Below are positions 1 through 9,410 of a stretch of DNA of 64,000 nucleotides, one piece after another. How positions within the stretch are numbered: position 1 is the stretch's first letter; each line of letters starts with the position of its first letter. This DNA comes from Aerococcaceae bacterium DSM 111021 (GTDB lineage Bacteria; Bacillota; Bacilli; Lactobacillales; Aerococcaceae). The notes under the pieces were generated by a model. That model was not told the DNA's origin and did not search any database. It saw only the letters and a list, made by a program, of their open reading frames with translations. A program made the translations under genes and the position numbers. The DNA is taken from contig JACCEK010000002.1 of NCBI GenBank assembly GCA_020112395.1, positions 124,001 through 188,000 of the forward strand, in the 5' to 3' direction.

Positions 1-628
1 TACTTACAGCAGGCGGAACTGAATCAGGCAACTTGATTGTAATTTTTTTTCTCATTAAGTATGAGTAAATCATGGTCGAAACCATCCCGATAATCAAAGC
101 ACTGAATAAACCAGTTGCGCCAAGATAACCTAATGAAAGCCCAGAACCACTCGTTGCAAGCGAGGATACTCCATCAGCCTCTGTAATGTTAAAGCCTGAT
201 TGAATTAACGCTTGAATGATTGTATTGTCAACACCAGTTAATTCTGTTGTAATATTTAATGATTGAGGAATCACAACGATAAAACTAGCAAATGAGATTA
301 ATCCACCTGCAAGTGAATTGACTCCGTAACTTTCAGATAAATTTGACCCCAGTGAAAAAGCAAAGAACATTGCCATGACACCGATTGTCCCAGCATTTAC
401 GTAACCATTGATTTCTACAATAGGTGCCACGGCAGCCGCGAAACTGTCCCAACCTAAACTTGTTGGTAAGTCTCGTAAGAATACGTTCAGTAATACAGCA
501 ATTGATCCTGCCATCGTAATTGGCATTGCTGCGATGAATGAGTCACGGATTGCTACCAAGTGACGTTGAGATCCGATTCTACCTGAGATTTCCATAAATT
601 TGTCTGTAAAATTATCTTTAAACGACAT
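1..628 (-). CDS. celB: PTS cellobiose/beta-glucoside permease IIC component, partial (3' end outside window)
   Basis: The visible part begins MSFKDNFTDKFMEISGRIGS and continues as about 209 hydrophobic residues typical of the lactose/cellobiose-family EIIC membrane channel, which moves the sugar while IIB phosphorylates it. No stop codon occurs before the window edge, so roughly half of the usual 430-450 residue protein is missing. The ATG has an AAGGAGG Shine-Dalgarno nine bases upstream, inside the end of the preceding glucosidase gene, and the gap between the two genes is one base. It is the last visible gene of the operon that starts near 6.7 kb and supplies the membrane partner for the IIA and IIB genes upstream. 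Confidence 0.88.
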   Translation of the reverse strand, partial: MSFKDNFTDKFMEISGRIGSQRHLVAIRDSFIAAMPITMAGSIAVLLNVFLRDLPTSLGWDSFAAAVAPIVEINGYVNAGTIGVMAMFFAFSLGSNLSESYGVNSLAGGLISFASFIVVIPQSLNITTELTGVDNTIIQALIQSGFNITEADGVSSLATSGSGLSLGYLGATGLFSALIIGMVSTMIYSYLMRKKITIKLPDSVPPAVS

Positions 629-629
629 A

Positions 630-2063
630 TTAATTTACCTCCTTATTATATTCTTCTATTAAATTTTTATACCAATAGTAACTATCTTTTTTGTAACGCG
701 TTAACTTAGCTGTCTCGTCATCTTCTTCACGGTCAACATAGACGAAACCGTAACGTTTTTGATAACCATTCAACCATGACAATAAGTCAGTGTAAGACCA
801 AGTGCAATAGCCAATCACTTCTGAACCTTCTGCAATAGCTTCACCAATCGCATCCACGTGATCACTAATATATTTAATACGGTAGTCATCATGGATTTCT
901 TTGTCTTTCGTTAATTTGTCATACTCTCCTAGGCCATTTTCAGTAATCATAATTGGAATATCGTATCGGTTTGTAATACGTTTAATACCTAGCTTTAATC
1001 CTTGAGGATCAATTTCCCAATCCCAATTCGTGCGCTCTACGTGTGGATTTTGAACACGTTTGAATAAACCAGGCATTCCTGATTCTTCTGAGGAACCTTT
1101 CTCACCTGTGGTATTCATCTTACCTACGGATACACCATCTTTTGGGTTGTATGCGACTGTATTTGTTTGGTAGTAGTTGATTCCTAAGAAATCAGGACGT
1201 GCATTCGCTAATATCTCGTCATCGCCTTCTTGAATATCGATTGTGACATCCATTCCTTCAAGCGCTTTCAATACCGTTCTTGGGTATTTTCCATTGATAT
1301 ACATATCCATCCACCACGAACTGTTGAATGCTTCATAGTTTTCAGTCGCAATCATATTCTCTGGTTTTGAATCGATTGAGTAAGCTGGGTTGTAAGCGAA
1401 ACTTGGGCCAATTTGTCCCGGTATGTTCATCTCACGGAATTTCTTAATCGTTAAGGCATTCGCTAAGTTTGCAATATGGTTTGCGTTATACATACGATCA
1501 TAGCTGTGAACTTTAGGTGGGTGCACTTCTTGTACGTAACCTAATGTCATAAAGATGTTTTGCTCGTTTAATGTGACCCAATAGTTTACACGGTCTCCGT
1601 ATGCTTCGAATAGAACCGCTGCATAATTAACGAAATCGTCAACGATTTGACGTGATTCCCATCCACCATACTCATCTTGTAAAATTTGTGGTAAATCCCA
1701 GTGATAGATTGTAACAACTGGCTCGATATCATGAGCGATTAACTCATCAATTAAGTCCGAGTAGAATTGAATCCCAGCTTGGTTCACTTCACCGCGTCCG
1801 TTAGGTAAAATACGTGTCCAAGCTATTGAGAAGCGGTAAGCTTTCAATCCTTGTTCAGCCATTAAAGCAACGTCTTCTTTATAACGATGATAGTGATCTA
1901 CGGCTAAGTTTCCGTTGGTTCCTTTAAATGTCGTTTCTGGAATACGAACATAACGGTCCCAAATTGATTCACTCTTACCATCTTTGTCCCAGGCACCTTC
2001 TACTTGATACGCTGCTGAGGCAGATCCCCATAGAAAGCCTTTTGGAAAGTTCTTGATTGTCAT
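630..2063 (-). CDS. 6-phospho-beta-glucosidase, GH1
   Basis: A 477-residue GH1 enzyme predicted to cut cytoplasmic 6-phospho-beta-glucosides, such as cellobiose-6-phosphate, into glucose-6-phosphate and glucose or aglycone. The acid/base glutamate is in TLNEQN (E167) and the nucleophile in ITENG (E375). The opening FPKGFLWGSASAAYQVEG is the usual GH1 N-terminal signature. NEQ replaces the commoner NEP, a variant seen in phospho-glycosidases of PTS operons. Its start overlaps the stop of the DUF3284 gene by one base, so translation is probably coupled. It is the second GH1 gene of the operon and differs clearly from the one at 5239, so the two probably prefer different aglycones or linkages. 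Confidence 0.93.
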   Translation of the reverse strand: MTIKNFPKGFLWGSASAAYQVEGAWDKDGKSESIWDRYVRIPETTFKGTNGNLAVDHYHRYKEDVALMAEQGLKAYRFSIAWTRILPNGRGEVNQAGIQFYSDLIDELIAHDIEPVVTIYHWDLPQILQDEYGGWESRQIVDDFVNYAAVLFEAYGDRVNYWVTLNEQNIFMTLGYVQEVHPPKVHSYDRMYNANHIANLANALTIKKFREMNIPGQIGPSFAYNPAYSIDSKPENMIATENYEAFNSSWWMDMYINGKYPRTVLKALEGMDVTIDIQEGDDEILANARPDFLGINYYQTNTVAYNPKDGVSVGKMNTTGEKGSSEESGMPGLFKRVQNPHVERTNWDWEIDPQGLKLGIKRITNRYDIPIMITENGLGEYDKLTKDKEIHDDYRIKYISDHVDAIGEAIAEGSEVIGYCTWSYTDLLSWLNGYQKRYGFVYVDREEDDETAKLTRYKKDSYYWYKNLIEEYNKEVN

Positions 2064-2512
2064 TAGTTTTCCTTCCTTACTTTAGAATGTCTAATTAAAT
2101 TATCGACTTGTGCTTCCATTCTCTTCTCAAATTTCTTTCTGAAAAGTGGATACAAAATCTTGTTATTCCATTTTGTGAAAAAGTCAGTGTTTACATACTC
2201 TTCACGATACGTGACTTCAATTTCATCTTCTTTTTGAGACTCAACAAGATATTCAATAATATTGTCGCCTCGATTCGATGATAATTTGACACGGTAATGA
2301 AGTGGAAATTTCATCTCTTCCACTTCAATCAATACCGCTTGTTTACTATCTTTGCCGAAACTCTTTTTGTACTTGAGTCCTGGTTTAATATCTTTAACAT
2401 CTATTAATTTTTTTGTATTACTTTGATAATCTGCTTTAAATGAATTTCTTAGCAGATGAAAAAAGTCATCAGCCCGTGCATCATAGACTTTCGTCATTTC
2501 CAATTCACTCAC
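2063..2512 (-). CDS. DUF3284 protein of cellobiose PTS operons
   Basis: A 149-residue soluble protein resembling the DUF3284 family, often found inside lactose/cellobiose-type PTS operons of Firmicutes and of unknown biochemical role. There is no signal peptide or membrane segment; the fold looks like a small mixed alpha/beta domain rich in charged residues. The start taken is a GTG directly after the TAG stop of the IIA gene. An ATG five codons downstream (ending 2497) is an alternative, and neither has a strong Shine-Dalgarno. Its position between IIA and the glucosidase suggests an accessory role in the same sugar pathway. The family assignment is from recall of sequence and context. Confidence 0.75.
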   Translation of the reverse strand: MSELEMTKVYDARADDFFHLLRNSFKADYQSNTKKLIDVKDIKPGLKYKKSFGKDSKQAVLIEVEEMKFPLHYRVKLSSNRGDNIIEYLVESQKEDEIEVTYREEYVNTDFFTKWNNKILYPLFRKKFEKRMEAQVDNLIRHSKVRKEN

Positions 2513-2839
2513 CTACTTTTCTAATGACGCGAACTTTTTATGAATTTCAATCACTTCTTTAGCTAAATCAATAAAGGTAATCGCATTCATTAAATGATCT
2601 TGACCGTGAATTAATAATAATGACACGTCCATCGACTCGCCTTGTGCTTCACTTGTTAATAAGCTAGTTTGTGATTGGTGAGCAGTTACTAATGATTCAT
2701 TCGCTTCTTTCATTTTTACCTCAGCTGTATCAAAATCATATGCTTTTGCTGCTTCAATTGCTTCGATGGCTTTACCTTTAGCGTCGCCACCATACATAAT
2801 TAATCCCATTACTGCTTCTAAATTTACTGGTTCACTCAT
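2513..2839 (-). CDS. celC: PTS lactose/cellobiose-family IIA component
   Basis: A 108-residue, helical, soluble EIIA of the lactose/cellobiose family. It passes phosphate from HPr to the IIB protein. The expected active histidine is H78 in LLLIHGQDHLM, the same position as in LacA-type IIA proteins, and the length matches the family. The gene lies between IIB (upstream) and DUF3284 (downstream). Its TAG stop abuts the next start codon. Confidence 0.94.
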   Translation of the reverse strand: MSEPVNLEAVMGLIMYGGDAKGKAIEAIEAAKAYDFDTAEVKMKEANESLVTAHQSQTSLLTSEAQGESMDVSLLLIHGQDHLMNAITFIDLAKEVIEIHKKFASLEK

Positions 2840-2873
2840 TTGCCTGGTCTCCTATCTATCCGATATTTTTTTA

Positions 2874-3182
2874 TTAGTCGATGATTGAAAGTGCTAATCC
2901 TAGAACTTTCTCTCCATCCATTCTTCCGTAATCTGTCATTGGAATGTCAGTGACTTGAATGTCTGGTTCGTATGCTGCTTTGAATTTTTTAACCACAAAT
3001 TTAACTTGTGGTCCAACTAAGATTGCTTGGATATTGTTATTCTTAATGTTTTCGTCTACTTCCGATAACGAAACTGCCCAAATCTTCGCATCGACACCTT
3101 GTGCTTCAGCGGCCTTTTGCATTTTTGTTACTAACATACTTGTTGACATACCTGCGTTACAAACTAACATAATCTCTTTCAT
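2874..3182 (-). CDS. celA: PTS lactose/cellobiose-family IIB component
   Basis: A 102-residue EIIB of the lactose/cellobiose family. The phosphorylated cysteine is C8 in the P-loop-like MLVCNAGMSTSM at the N-terminus, characteristic of these proteins. It receives phosphate from IIA and transfers it to the sugar bound by IIC. The gene starts two bases after the regulator gene ends, which supports a single transcript with its cognate regulator. Confidence 0.95.
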   Translation of the reverse strand: MKEIMLVCNAGMSTSMLVTKMQKAAEAQGVDAKIWAVSLSEVDENIKNNNIQAILVGPQVKFVVKKFKAAYEPDIQVTDIPMTDYGRMDGEKVLGLALSIID

Positions 3183-3184
3183 AT

Positions 3185-5206
3185 CTATTTCTCCTTTATA
3201 TCTGTATGATTTTTTATAAATTTTTCTTTAAAATGTTCAAAACTTGGATCTTCCAGTAACATTGATTGATACGCTTCGTTAGACACTAACTCAACAAAAT
3301 AATCTGTGACTTGAGCCAAGCCTTTATTCGTTACTTTCGAAGGTGACATCAAAATGACAAACTTCACATCTGGATGATCATCATCCCAAGCCACACCTTC
3401 TGGCACAATTGCGACAGCAACCTCACTATGGACACCTAATGGAATCGATGGATGCGGGAAAGCAATTGAGTCTGAGAAAGCTAAGGAACCAAAGCGTTCT
3501 CTAAGTTCAATATGGTTAATAAACTCACTAATCTGTGACGGTGTTTGGCAATCTGTTAAACGACTAATCAACTCAGGCAATAATGTTTCTCGAGTGACTG
3601 GTTTATCAATCACCATATAACGTTCTTCGCTAAAGTACGTTTCAAACAAGCGAAGCGCATGGTTTTCTGCAATTAATTCCTTCGTATTCGGAACGTTCGT
3701 TTGACTATGATCTTTAATATAATGATTAATCTGTGCGATATCAGAATCGTTTAAAAATACACTAACGCGAACAACCGGTATCGAGAAGAATGACACTGAG
3801 ATATCAATCGTTGATACAACTAAGTTGACGTCTTTTAGTTGGCTTTCACTCATTTGGTAATAACTAATGACATCGACAATTTGGATGCTTTGACCAAACT
3901 CATTCTCTAAGCGGTTACGTAACATCTGTGCACTACCGAGACCGGTTGAACAGATGACAATAACCTTTAACCTTTGACTCTGGTGGAAACGCTCTACCGA
4001 AGCTAGCATATGAAGCGTGATATACGCCCATTCATGGTTATCAATCTTATAGTCAAAAAGCAGAGGCATCTGACTGAAGTAGCGCTTCGTTTCGTTAAAA
4101 ACGGGCGCATACTTTTCATAAACTTCTTCATACAATGGATTCTTTAGCGGAATATCCATCTTTAGCCGTGTAATTAAAGGCTCAAAATGTGCTTCTAAGC
4201 CCATCAGCAGCATCGTATCCATACTGAATTGCATCTCACTGTGCGCCTCAATCTGAGAGAGTACATCTATAATCTGTTTTTGTAATTCCGTTTCACTAGT
4301 ACTTGGTTGTTCCGATTTGTTCTGATTCGACTTGGACTTCAGATGTAAAGCAATATACTTGGCTTCGTCACTTGGAAAGTTGATGTCTGCCGTTGCTTCA
4401 ACACGCTTAACAATACGATTCGCAATCTCAATTTCGTAACCCATGTCTAAGTTTTGATTACTTCTGAATGACTCAATGGTCTTACCCGCCTTGATTCGAA
4501 TAATCGCTAAGGCAAGATGTAGAACGAGGTTCTGCATCACATAATCCGAAAGTTGAATCAACGCATTTTGGCATTCCTCTAACACGATAATAAAGAGCGT
4601 CTCAATGGAAAAATCTAAATTTTCTAGATGTTCATTGTTAAAGTCCATAAAGTATCCAATCTGCTTTGTTCCAAAAAAGTAATTCAAAATAAAGCGACGC
4701 TTTTCAATTTCTGGTCCTTCAACGGATACCCCTTCATTGACATTGTTATGTAACATTAAATCAAATTGACTAAAGAAACTTCGGATGTTCTGCAACACAT
4801 GCATAATGGTTGATTTACTTACAAATAGTTCTACTGCATATTCATCGACCGTTAGAAGCTGATTCTCTAAAAATATCTTATTTAAGATAAACCGTTCACG
4901 ATCCTTGGCCTCAGTTATTGCGAACACATCCGAAGCACTTCTCCTTTTAGAACTTAATTCTTCAAATATATGATTAAATTTTATGACGTTGGTTACATTC
5001 AATTTGAATCCGTAACCTTTTTTAGTTTCGATCATTGCCCCGTATTCGGGCAATAGCTGCTTGATATTATGAATGTATTTACGCGCTGTTCGGTCCGACA
5101 CATTAATGTGGTCTCCAATCAACTTACTCGATAAATAATCATCTGAGTTCTCATATAAATACTGTATAATTTGAGCATCTTTACTATTAATTGGTAAATT
5201 ACTCAC
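3185..5206 (-). CDS. licR: PRD-domain transcriptional activator of the cellobiose PTS operon (LicR/CelR type)
   Basis: A 673-residue regulator with an N-terminal HTH (about residues 10-60), two PRD domains (about 190-400), a GatB-like EIIB domain marked by VICSTGLGSAQ, and a C-terminal mannitol/fructose-type EIIA domain with a candidate phospho-histidine in IAFPHPS. This order is that of LicR/CelR/MtlR-type activators, whose activity is set by phosphorylation through HPr and the cognate PTS. A GTG start is used, preceded by AAGGTGAG. It is probably the factor that binds the 20-bp inverted repeat at 6761-6780, centred about 65 bp upstream of the predicted operon start. That link is inference from context. 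Confidence 0.9.
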   Translation of the reverse strand: MSNLPINSKDAQIIQYLYENSDDYLSSKLIGDHINVSDRTARKYIHNIKQLLPEYGAMIETKKGYGFKLNVTNVIKFNHIFEELSSKRRSASDVFAITEAKDRERFILNKIFLENQLLTVDEYAVELFVSKSTIMHVLQNIRSFFSQFDLMLHNNVNEGVSVEGPEIEKRRFILNYFFGTKQIGYFMDFNNEHLENLDFSIETLFIIVLEECQNALIQLSDYVMQNLVLHLALAIIRIKAGKTIESFRSNQNLDMGYEIEIANRIVKRVEATADINFPSDEAKYIALHLKSKSNQNKSEQPSTSETELQKQIIDVLSQIEAHSEMQFSMDTMLLMGLEAHFEPLITRLKMDIPLKNPLYEEVYEKYAPVFNETKRYFSQMPLLFDYKIDNHEWAYITLHMLASVERFHQSQRLKVIVICSTGLGSAQMLRNRLENEFGQSIQIVDVISYYQMSESQLKDVNLVVSTIDISVSFFSIPVVRVSVFLNDSDIAQINHYIKDHSQTNVPNTKELIAENHALRLFETYFSEERYMVIDKPVTRETLLPELISRLTDCQTPSQISEFINHIELRERFGSLAFSDSIAFPHPSIPLGVHSEVAVAIVPEGVAWDDDHPDVKFVILMSPSKVTNKGLAQVTDYFVELVSNEAYQSMLLEDPSFEHFKEKFIKNHTDIKEK

Positions 5207-5238
5207 GTTTAACTCTCACCTTCTAAAGGTAAACTGGC

Positions 5239-6615
5239 CTAAAATCCGTTATTATCGCTCAGTTCTTTAAACCAGTAACCTGATTTTTTCATTGTTTTTT
5301 CTTGCGTGTCTAGGTCTAATTCCACTAAACCATAACGGTTTTTATATGAATTCAACCATGACCAACAATCAATAAATGTCCATAACATATAACCATGACA
5401 GTTTGCTCCGTCTTGAATGGCTCTATGTAATTCTTTCAAATGATCTTGAATAAATTCAATTCGATAATCATCTTGAATCATACCATCTAATTTAAATTTC
5501 TCTTCACCTTCAACACCCATACCATTTTCAGTTAGTACCCATTCGATGTTGTCATAGTTATCTTTGATATCCATCGCAATGTCGTACATACCTTGCTCGT
5601 ATATCTCCCAACCTCGATGCGGATTGATTTTTCTTCCTGGCATAATATAGTTATCAAAGTAATTTTCTAACCCTAACGCGACGTCAAAATCACCTGTATG
5701 TGACGGTGCTTGAACACGTAGTGGCTGGTAGTAGTTGACGCCTAGGAAATCAACTGTATTGTTTTTTATAATGTCTAATTCTTCTTGTGTGTAGTCTGGT
5801 AATGCATCTGCTTCTTTAATTATTTCAACTAATTCAGCTGGATACTCACCATTCACTGATGGATCTAAGAAGCTTTTCGCTTGGAATAATTCAGCAATGC
5901 GCGCTGCCTTCTTATCTTCTGGGCTATCACTTTTTGGATAAGCTGGCGTTAAGTTTAGTATCACACTAATACGGTGATTCGGATTAAGTCTGTGACACGC
6001 TTCAACTGCCATTGAGCTTGCTAATTGTGTGTTGTATCCTACTTGAATTGCTGCTTTAAAGTCATTCTTCGCTGGATAGTGGAAGTCACCTAAGTAACCT
6101 GCTTCAACTGGAACGATGGGTTCATTGAATGTAAACCACGTATCAACTAAATCACCAAACAATTCAAAACACGTCGCTGCATAATCTCGGAAAGCATACA
6201 CTGTTTCTTTATTTTCCCAGCCACCCTTTTCTTGTAGTGCAAAAGGAATATCAAAGTGATATAAGTTCATCATTAACTTGATGCCTTTGTCGTTGATGCG
6301 TTTGAATACATCTCGGTAAAATTCAACTGCTTGTTGATTTACTTCGCCTACACCTTCAGGTATTAATCTTGACCATTGAATCGACGTTCTAAAGGTTGTG
6401 TGTCCCGTCTTTTCTAGAAACTCAATATCATCTATATAATTCTTATAAAATGTCGACGTTTGACTTGGTCCAACACCGTTATGGAATTTCTCTGGAGCTT
6501 CTTGAAACCAATAATCCCAATTGCTCATCCCTTTTCCATCGCCTGGTTGAATTCCTTCACTTTGTGGTCCTGAAGTCGATGTTCCCCATAAAAACCCATC
6601 TGGAAATTTATACAT
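5239..6615 (-). CDS. 6-phospho-beta-glucosidase, GH1 (first gene of operon)
   Basis: A 458-residue GH1 enzyme with the N-terminal FPDGFLWGTSTSGPQSEG, acid/base E165 in FTFNEP and nucleophile E363 in LTENG. It is predicted to hydrolyse 6-phospho-beta-glucosides delivered by the downstream PTS. The ATG has a GGAGGG site nine bases upstream. It is promoter-proximal and would be the most strongly expressed glucosidase of the operon. GPQSEG, in place of AAYQVEG, sets it apart from the GH1 at 630, so a distinct substrate range is likely but cannot be named. Confidence 0.92.
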   Translation of the reverse strand: MYKFPDGFLWGTSTSGPQSEGIQPGDGKGMSNWDYWFQEAPEKFHNGVGPSQTSTFYKNYIDDIEFLEKTGHTTFRTSIQWSRLIPEGVGEVNQQAVEFYRDVFKRINDKGIKLMMNLYHFDIPFALQEKGGWENKETVYAFRDYAATCFELFGDLVDTWFTFNEPIVPVEAGYLGDFHYPAKNDFKAAIQVGYNTQLASSMAVEACHRLNPNHRISVILNLTPAYPKSDSPEDKKAARIAELFQAKSFLDPSVNGEYPAELVEIIKEADALPDYTQEELDIIKNNTVDFLGVNYYQPLRVQAPSHTGDFDVALGLENYFDNYIMPGRKINPHRGWEIYEQGMYDIAMDIKDNYDNIEWVLTENGMGVEGEEKFKLDGMIQDDYRIEFIQDHLKELHRAIQDGANCHGYMLWTFIDCWSWLNSYKNRYGLVELDLDTQEKTMKKSGYWFKELSDNNGF

Positions 6616-6712
6616 ATAAACGTGCCCTCCTTGAATTTATAACTTACTCATGTGAATCCTTCCGCTTTAAAATCAAGCAGTTGAATTGAATTCAGTTACA
6701 TCTTATAACCCT

Positions 6713-6780
6713 ATTCTATTTCTCACACGCCTAATTGTAAATGCTTTCAAGGTTAAACATTTTCCTCTATGAAGCGGAAA
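6713..6780 (-). promoter_or_regulatory. Promoter, cre site and activator operator of the cellobiose operon
   Basis: Reading the minus strand, -35 TTTACA (6736-6741), a 17-base spacer and -10 TAGAAT (6713-6718) precede the first GH1 gene. A cre-like 14-mer TGAAAGCATTTACA (6736-6749) overlaps the -35 and matches the CcpA consensus at 13 of 14 places. Eleven bases further upstream lies the imperfect inverted repeat 6761-6780, arms TTTCCGCT/AGAGGAAA around TCAT, one mismatch. The same three elements with identical spacing recur at 20163-20230. The rest of the 6616-6971 gap holds only the ptsG terminator and AT-rich DNA. Confidence 0.8.
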
Positions 6781-6906
6781 GTCAAACATTAGGATAAATG
6801 GATTGTTCTGTGGTATTCGTTGTAATTGGAACAATAATATCAGATCCTTTCAGTTAACAACCTCAGACTAGCCAACAAACAACTCAATCTTTCTATAAAG
6901 ACACAA

Positions 6907-6940
6907 AAACCGCTAGTACCTTATTCGATACTAGCGGTTT
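6907..6940 (-). terminator. Terminator of the ptsG-like gene
   Basis: A perfect 12-bp stem, AAACCGCTAGTA paired with TACTAGCGGTTT, followed on the minus strand by a T run. It lies about 30 bp past the stop of the IICBA gene. Confidence 0.88.
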
Positions 6941-6971
6941 CTATTAATTCGTTAATTGTTTAATTGAATAA

Positions 6972-9146
6972 TTAATCAATTTTGATTAACTCGTCTCCTG
7001 CATTAACTGTTTCTAAGTTAGAAGCAGAAACGCTATTATAGTTTGCTGTATTCGTAACAACAATTGGTGTTATTGTTGAATAACCAGCTTCTTTAATAAC
7101 ATCCATATCAAATTCAACCAGTTTTTGTCCAACTGTAACTTGATCGTCTGCTTTTACTAATGCGTTGAAGCCTTTACCATCTAATTTAACAGTATCAAGA
7201 CCGATATGAATTAGAATTTCAGCTCCACCTTCTGTTTGTAAACCAACAGCATGTCCTGTAGGGAATACTGTTACAATTTTACCATTAACTGGTGAAACAA
7301 CTTCACCAATAGTTGGCTCAATTGCTACCCCTTTACCTAATGCTTCACTCGCGAAAGCTGCATCTGGAACATCTGTTAAAGCAACAACACGTCCTGTTAA
7401 TGGACTTGCGATTCCTTCAGCAGTTTGTTTAGTTTCTTCTTTAGCAGGTGTTGCTTTTGGTTCTTCGGCTACAACTTCTTCAGCTACAGGAGCTTCAGTT
7501 ACTGTAATTTCGCCTTTATTAACACGTTCGATATATTCTTCTAAGTCAGTTGCAATTCCGCCAACTTGAGTACCATAGATAACTTGTACTGATTGACCAC
7601 TTACTGTCACTCCAGCAGCACCCGTACGACGTAATTGAGCTTGGTTGACTTGTTTTCCATCTTCAACTGTTACCCGTAAACGAGTAGCACAGTTAGTGAA
7701 TGTAGTTAAGTTAGCTTGTCCACCAAGACCTTCTAATATTTGTTGCGAACGAACTTCTTCGTCAGTTAAAGCACCAGTCGTTGATGTTGTTGTCTTAGCA
7801 GCTTGACCAATACCGTGCTCTTGGCGGTACTCATCTTTACCACGTAAACGTGTTTCTTCTTCATCATCTTCACGACCTGGTGTTTTTAGGTCGAATTTCG
7901 TAATCGCCCAACGGAATAGTCCGTAGTATACTAATCCCCAAATAAGTGAATAGATACCTAAGATAATCCAGTTTGTTCGTTCATTACCCGGTAACATACC
8001 ATATAGGAAGAAGTCTAAGAAACCAGCTGAGAATGTAAACCCAACCCCGATACTTAATAATTCAACCACTACTACTGATAAACCAGCTAATACCGCGTTA
8101 ACACCAAAGTAAAGTACTGGTGAAGCGAATAAAATTGAGAATTCAATTGGCTCAGTAATACCTGTAACAAATGATGTTAATGAACTTGATACTAAAAGAC
8201 CTTTAACATCAGCTTTACGTTCAGGTTTAGCTGTATGGTACATTGCTAATGCTGCAGCTGGGAAACCAACTAACATCATTGGGAATGCGAATGAGAAGTA
8301 TTTAGCCGCTTCTGGACTAATAACGTCACCATTTTGTAATTGAGCGAAGACAATGTTTTGTGCTCCATGAACAACTTGCCCAGCAACTTCAATCGATCCA
8401 CCCATAGCTGTTTGCCAGAATGGCAAGTAGAATACGTGGTGTAAACCGAATGGAATTAATGCACGATATACGTAACCGTAGAAGAATCCACCAATTGGAC
8501 CTGAACCTGCGATTGTCTCACCCAACCAAGCAATTCCTCCACCAATGAATGGCCATAGGAATGCTAGCAATGCACCAACAATTAATGCAGCAACGGTTGA
8601 GATAATTGGAACAAAGTGAGTTCCCGCAAAGAATGACAACGCATCTGGGAATTTAACACGGTAGAATTTATTGTGTAAGTAAGCGACTACTAAACCAATA
8701 ATAATTCCTCCGAATACTCCAGTATTCAATGTCTCTTCGAAACCTAATACAGAACCAACTAAACCGTTGATATCTTTTAGTGCTTCAATATCTCCAAAGT
8801 TTGCTAATGTACTCGTAATTGATTGATACATAACAAAGTAACCAATCACGGCTGATAGTGCAGCAACTTCTTTACGAGCAGTTGCTAAACTACTTGACAC
8901 CGCTATAGCAAATAATAGTGCTAGATTTCCAAATACGATATCTCCAACATCAGTTAAAATACTTAGAATACCATTAAGGACAGTGCCTTCCCCAAGTAGA
9001 GTTTCAAGACCCCACTGTGCGATAAATGCTTCCCCAGTAATGGTTGCACCTATACCAAGAAATAAACCAGCTACCGGTAATAAAGCAATCGGTAACATGA
9101 ATGACCGACCTAATGTTTGCATTAGGTTAAAGAATTTCCCGTTCAT
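6972..9146 (-). CDS. ptsG: PTS glucose-family permease IICBA
   Basis: A 724-residue protein with an N-terminal EIIC of about 10 membrane segments (residues 1-430), a EIIB domain with the active cysteine in FTNCATRLRVTV, a linker rich in A, E, P and K, and a C-terminal EIIA(Glc) domain with the active histidine near residue 647 in EILIHIGLDTV. It imports and phosphorylates a hexose, most likely glucose; N-acetylglucosamine cannot be excluded. The gene is monocistronic, with its own promoter at 9200-9227 and a terminator at 6907. The IIA domain may also serve IIA-less transporters such as the IICB at 26520. Confidence 0.92.
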   Translation of the reverse strand: MNGKFFNLMQTLGRSFMLPIALLPVAGLFLGIGATITGEAFIAQWGLETLLGEGTVLNGILSILTDVGDIVFGNLALLFAIAVSSSLATARKEVAALSAVIGYFVMYQSITSTLANFGDIEALKDINGLVGSVLGFEETLNTGVFGGIIIGLVVAYLHNKFYRVKFPDALSFFAGTHFVPIISTVAALIVGALLAFLWPFIGGGIAWLGETIAGSGPIGGFFYGYVYRALIPFGLHHVFYLPFWQTAMGGSIEVAGQVVHGAQNIVFAQLQNGDVISPEAAKYFSFAFPMMLVGFPAAALAMYHTAKPERKADVKGLLVSSSLTSFVTGITEPIEFSILFASPVLYFGVNAVLAGLSVVVVELLSIGVGFTFSAGFLDFFLYGMLPGNERTNWIILGIYSLIWGLVYYGLFRWAITKFDLKTPGREDDEEETRLRGKDEYRQEHGIGQAAKTTTSTTGALTDEEVRSQQILEGLGGQANLTTFTNCATRLRVTVEDGKQVNQAQLRRTGAAGVTVSGQSVQVIYGTQVGGIATDLEEYIERVNKGEITVTEAPVAEEVVAEEPKATPAKEETKQTAEGIASPLTGRVVALTDVPDAAFASEALGKGVAIEPTIGEVVSPVNGKIVTVFPTGHAVGLQTEGGAEILIHIGLDTVKLDGKGFNALVKADDQVTVGQKLVEFDMDVIKEAGYSTITPIVVTNTANYNSVSASNLETVNAGDELIKID

Positions 9147-9199
9147 AAATAAACGAATCCCCTTTCAAATATATAATATTTTCTATAAAACCGTTAACA

Positions 9200-9227
9200 A
9201 TTATACCACTTAAAATCTTAAGTACAA
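9200..9227 (-). promoter_or_regulatory. Promoter of ptsG with an inverted repeat in the spacer
   Basis: On the minus strand, -35 TTGTAC (9222-9227), a 16-base spacer and -10 TATAAT (9200-9205). The spacer holds an inverted repeat at 9208-9223, arms ACTTAA and TTAAGT separated by four bases, placed where a repressor could block RNA polymerase. No antiterminator hairpin was recognised in the roughly 50-base leader. Confidence 0.72.
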
Positions 9228-9376
9228 CCGCATTAGATAAGCACTTTTTGTGAAAACGTTTTAGTTTGTTTTTCAATAAAATAGTGGTCTGATAACTTTT
9301 ATTGCTTTTAGATAAGTGATTCATCCAAAGGTTGAAAAATCAATATTCTTACCTTATAAATCATCAGACAACCAAA

Positions 9377-9410
9377 AAAACACTTCCTACTATATGTAAG
9401 AAGTGTTTTT
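9377..9410 (-). terminator. Terminator overlapping the end of the acyltransferase gene
   Basis: Stem AAAACACTTC with TAC, one mismatch, pairs with GTA and GAAGTGTTTT. T runs lie on both strands, so it could act in both directions. The TAG stop of the acyltransferase gene (9390-9392) lies inside the hairpin. Confidence 0.85.

Noticed and set aside
9127-9324. 65-codon minus-strand frame upstream of ptsG
   Set aside because: It spans the ptsG promoter and overlaps the ptsG start, with no ribosome site and unremarkable composition.
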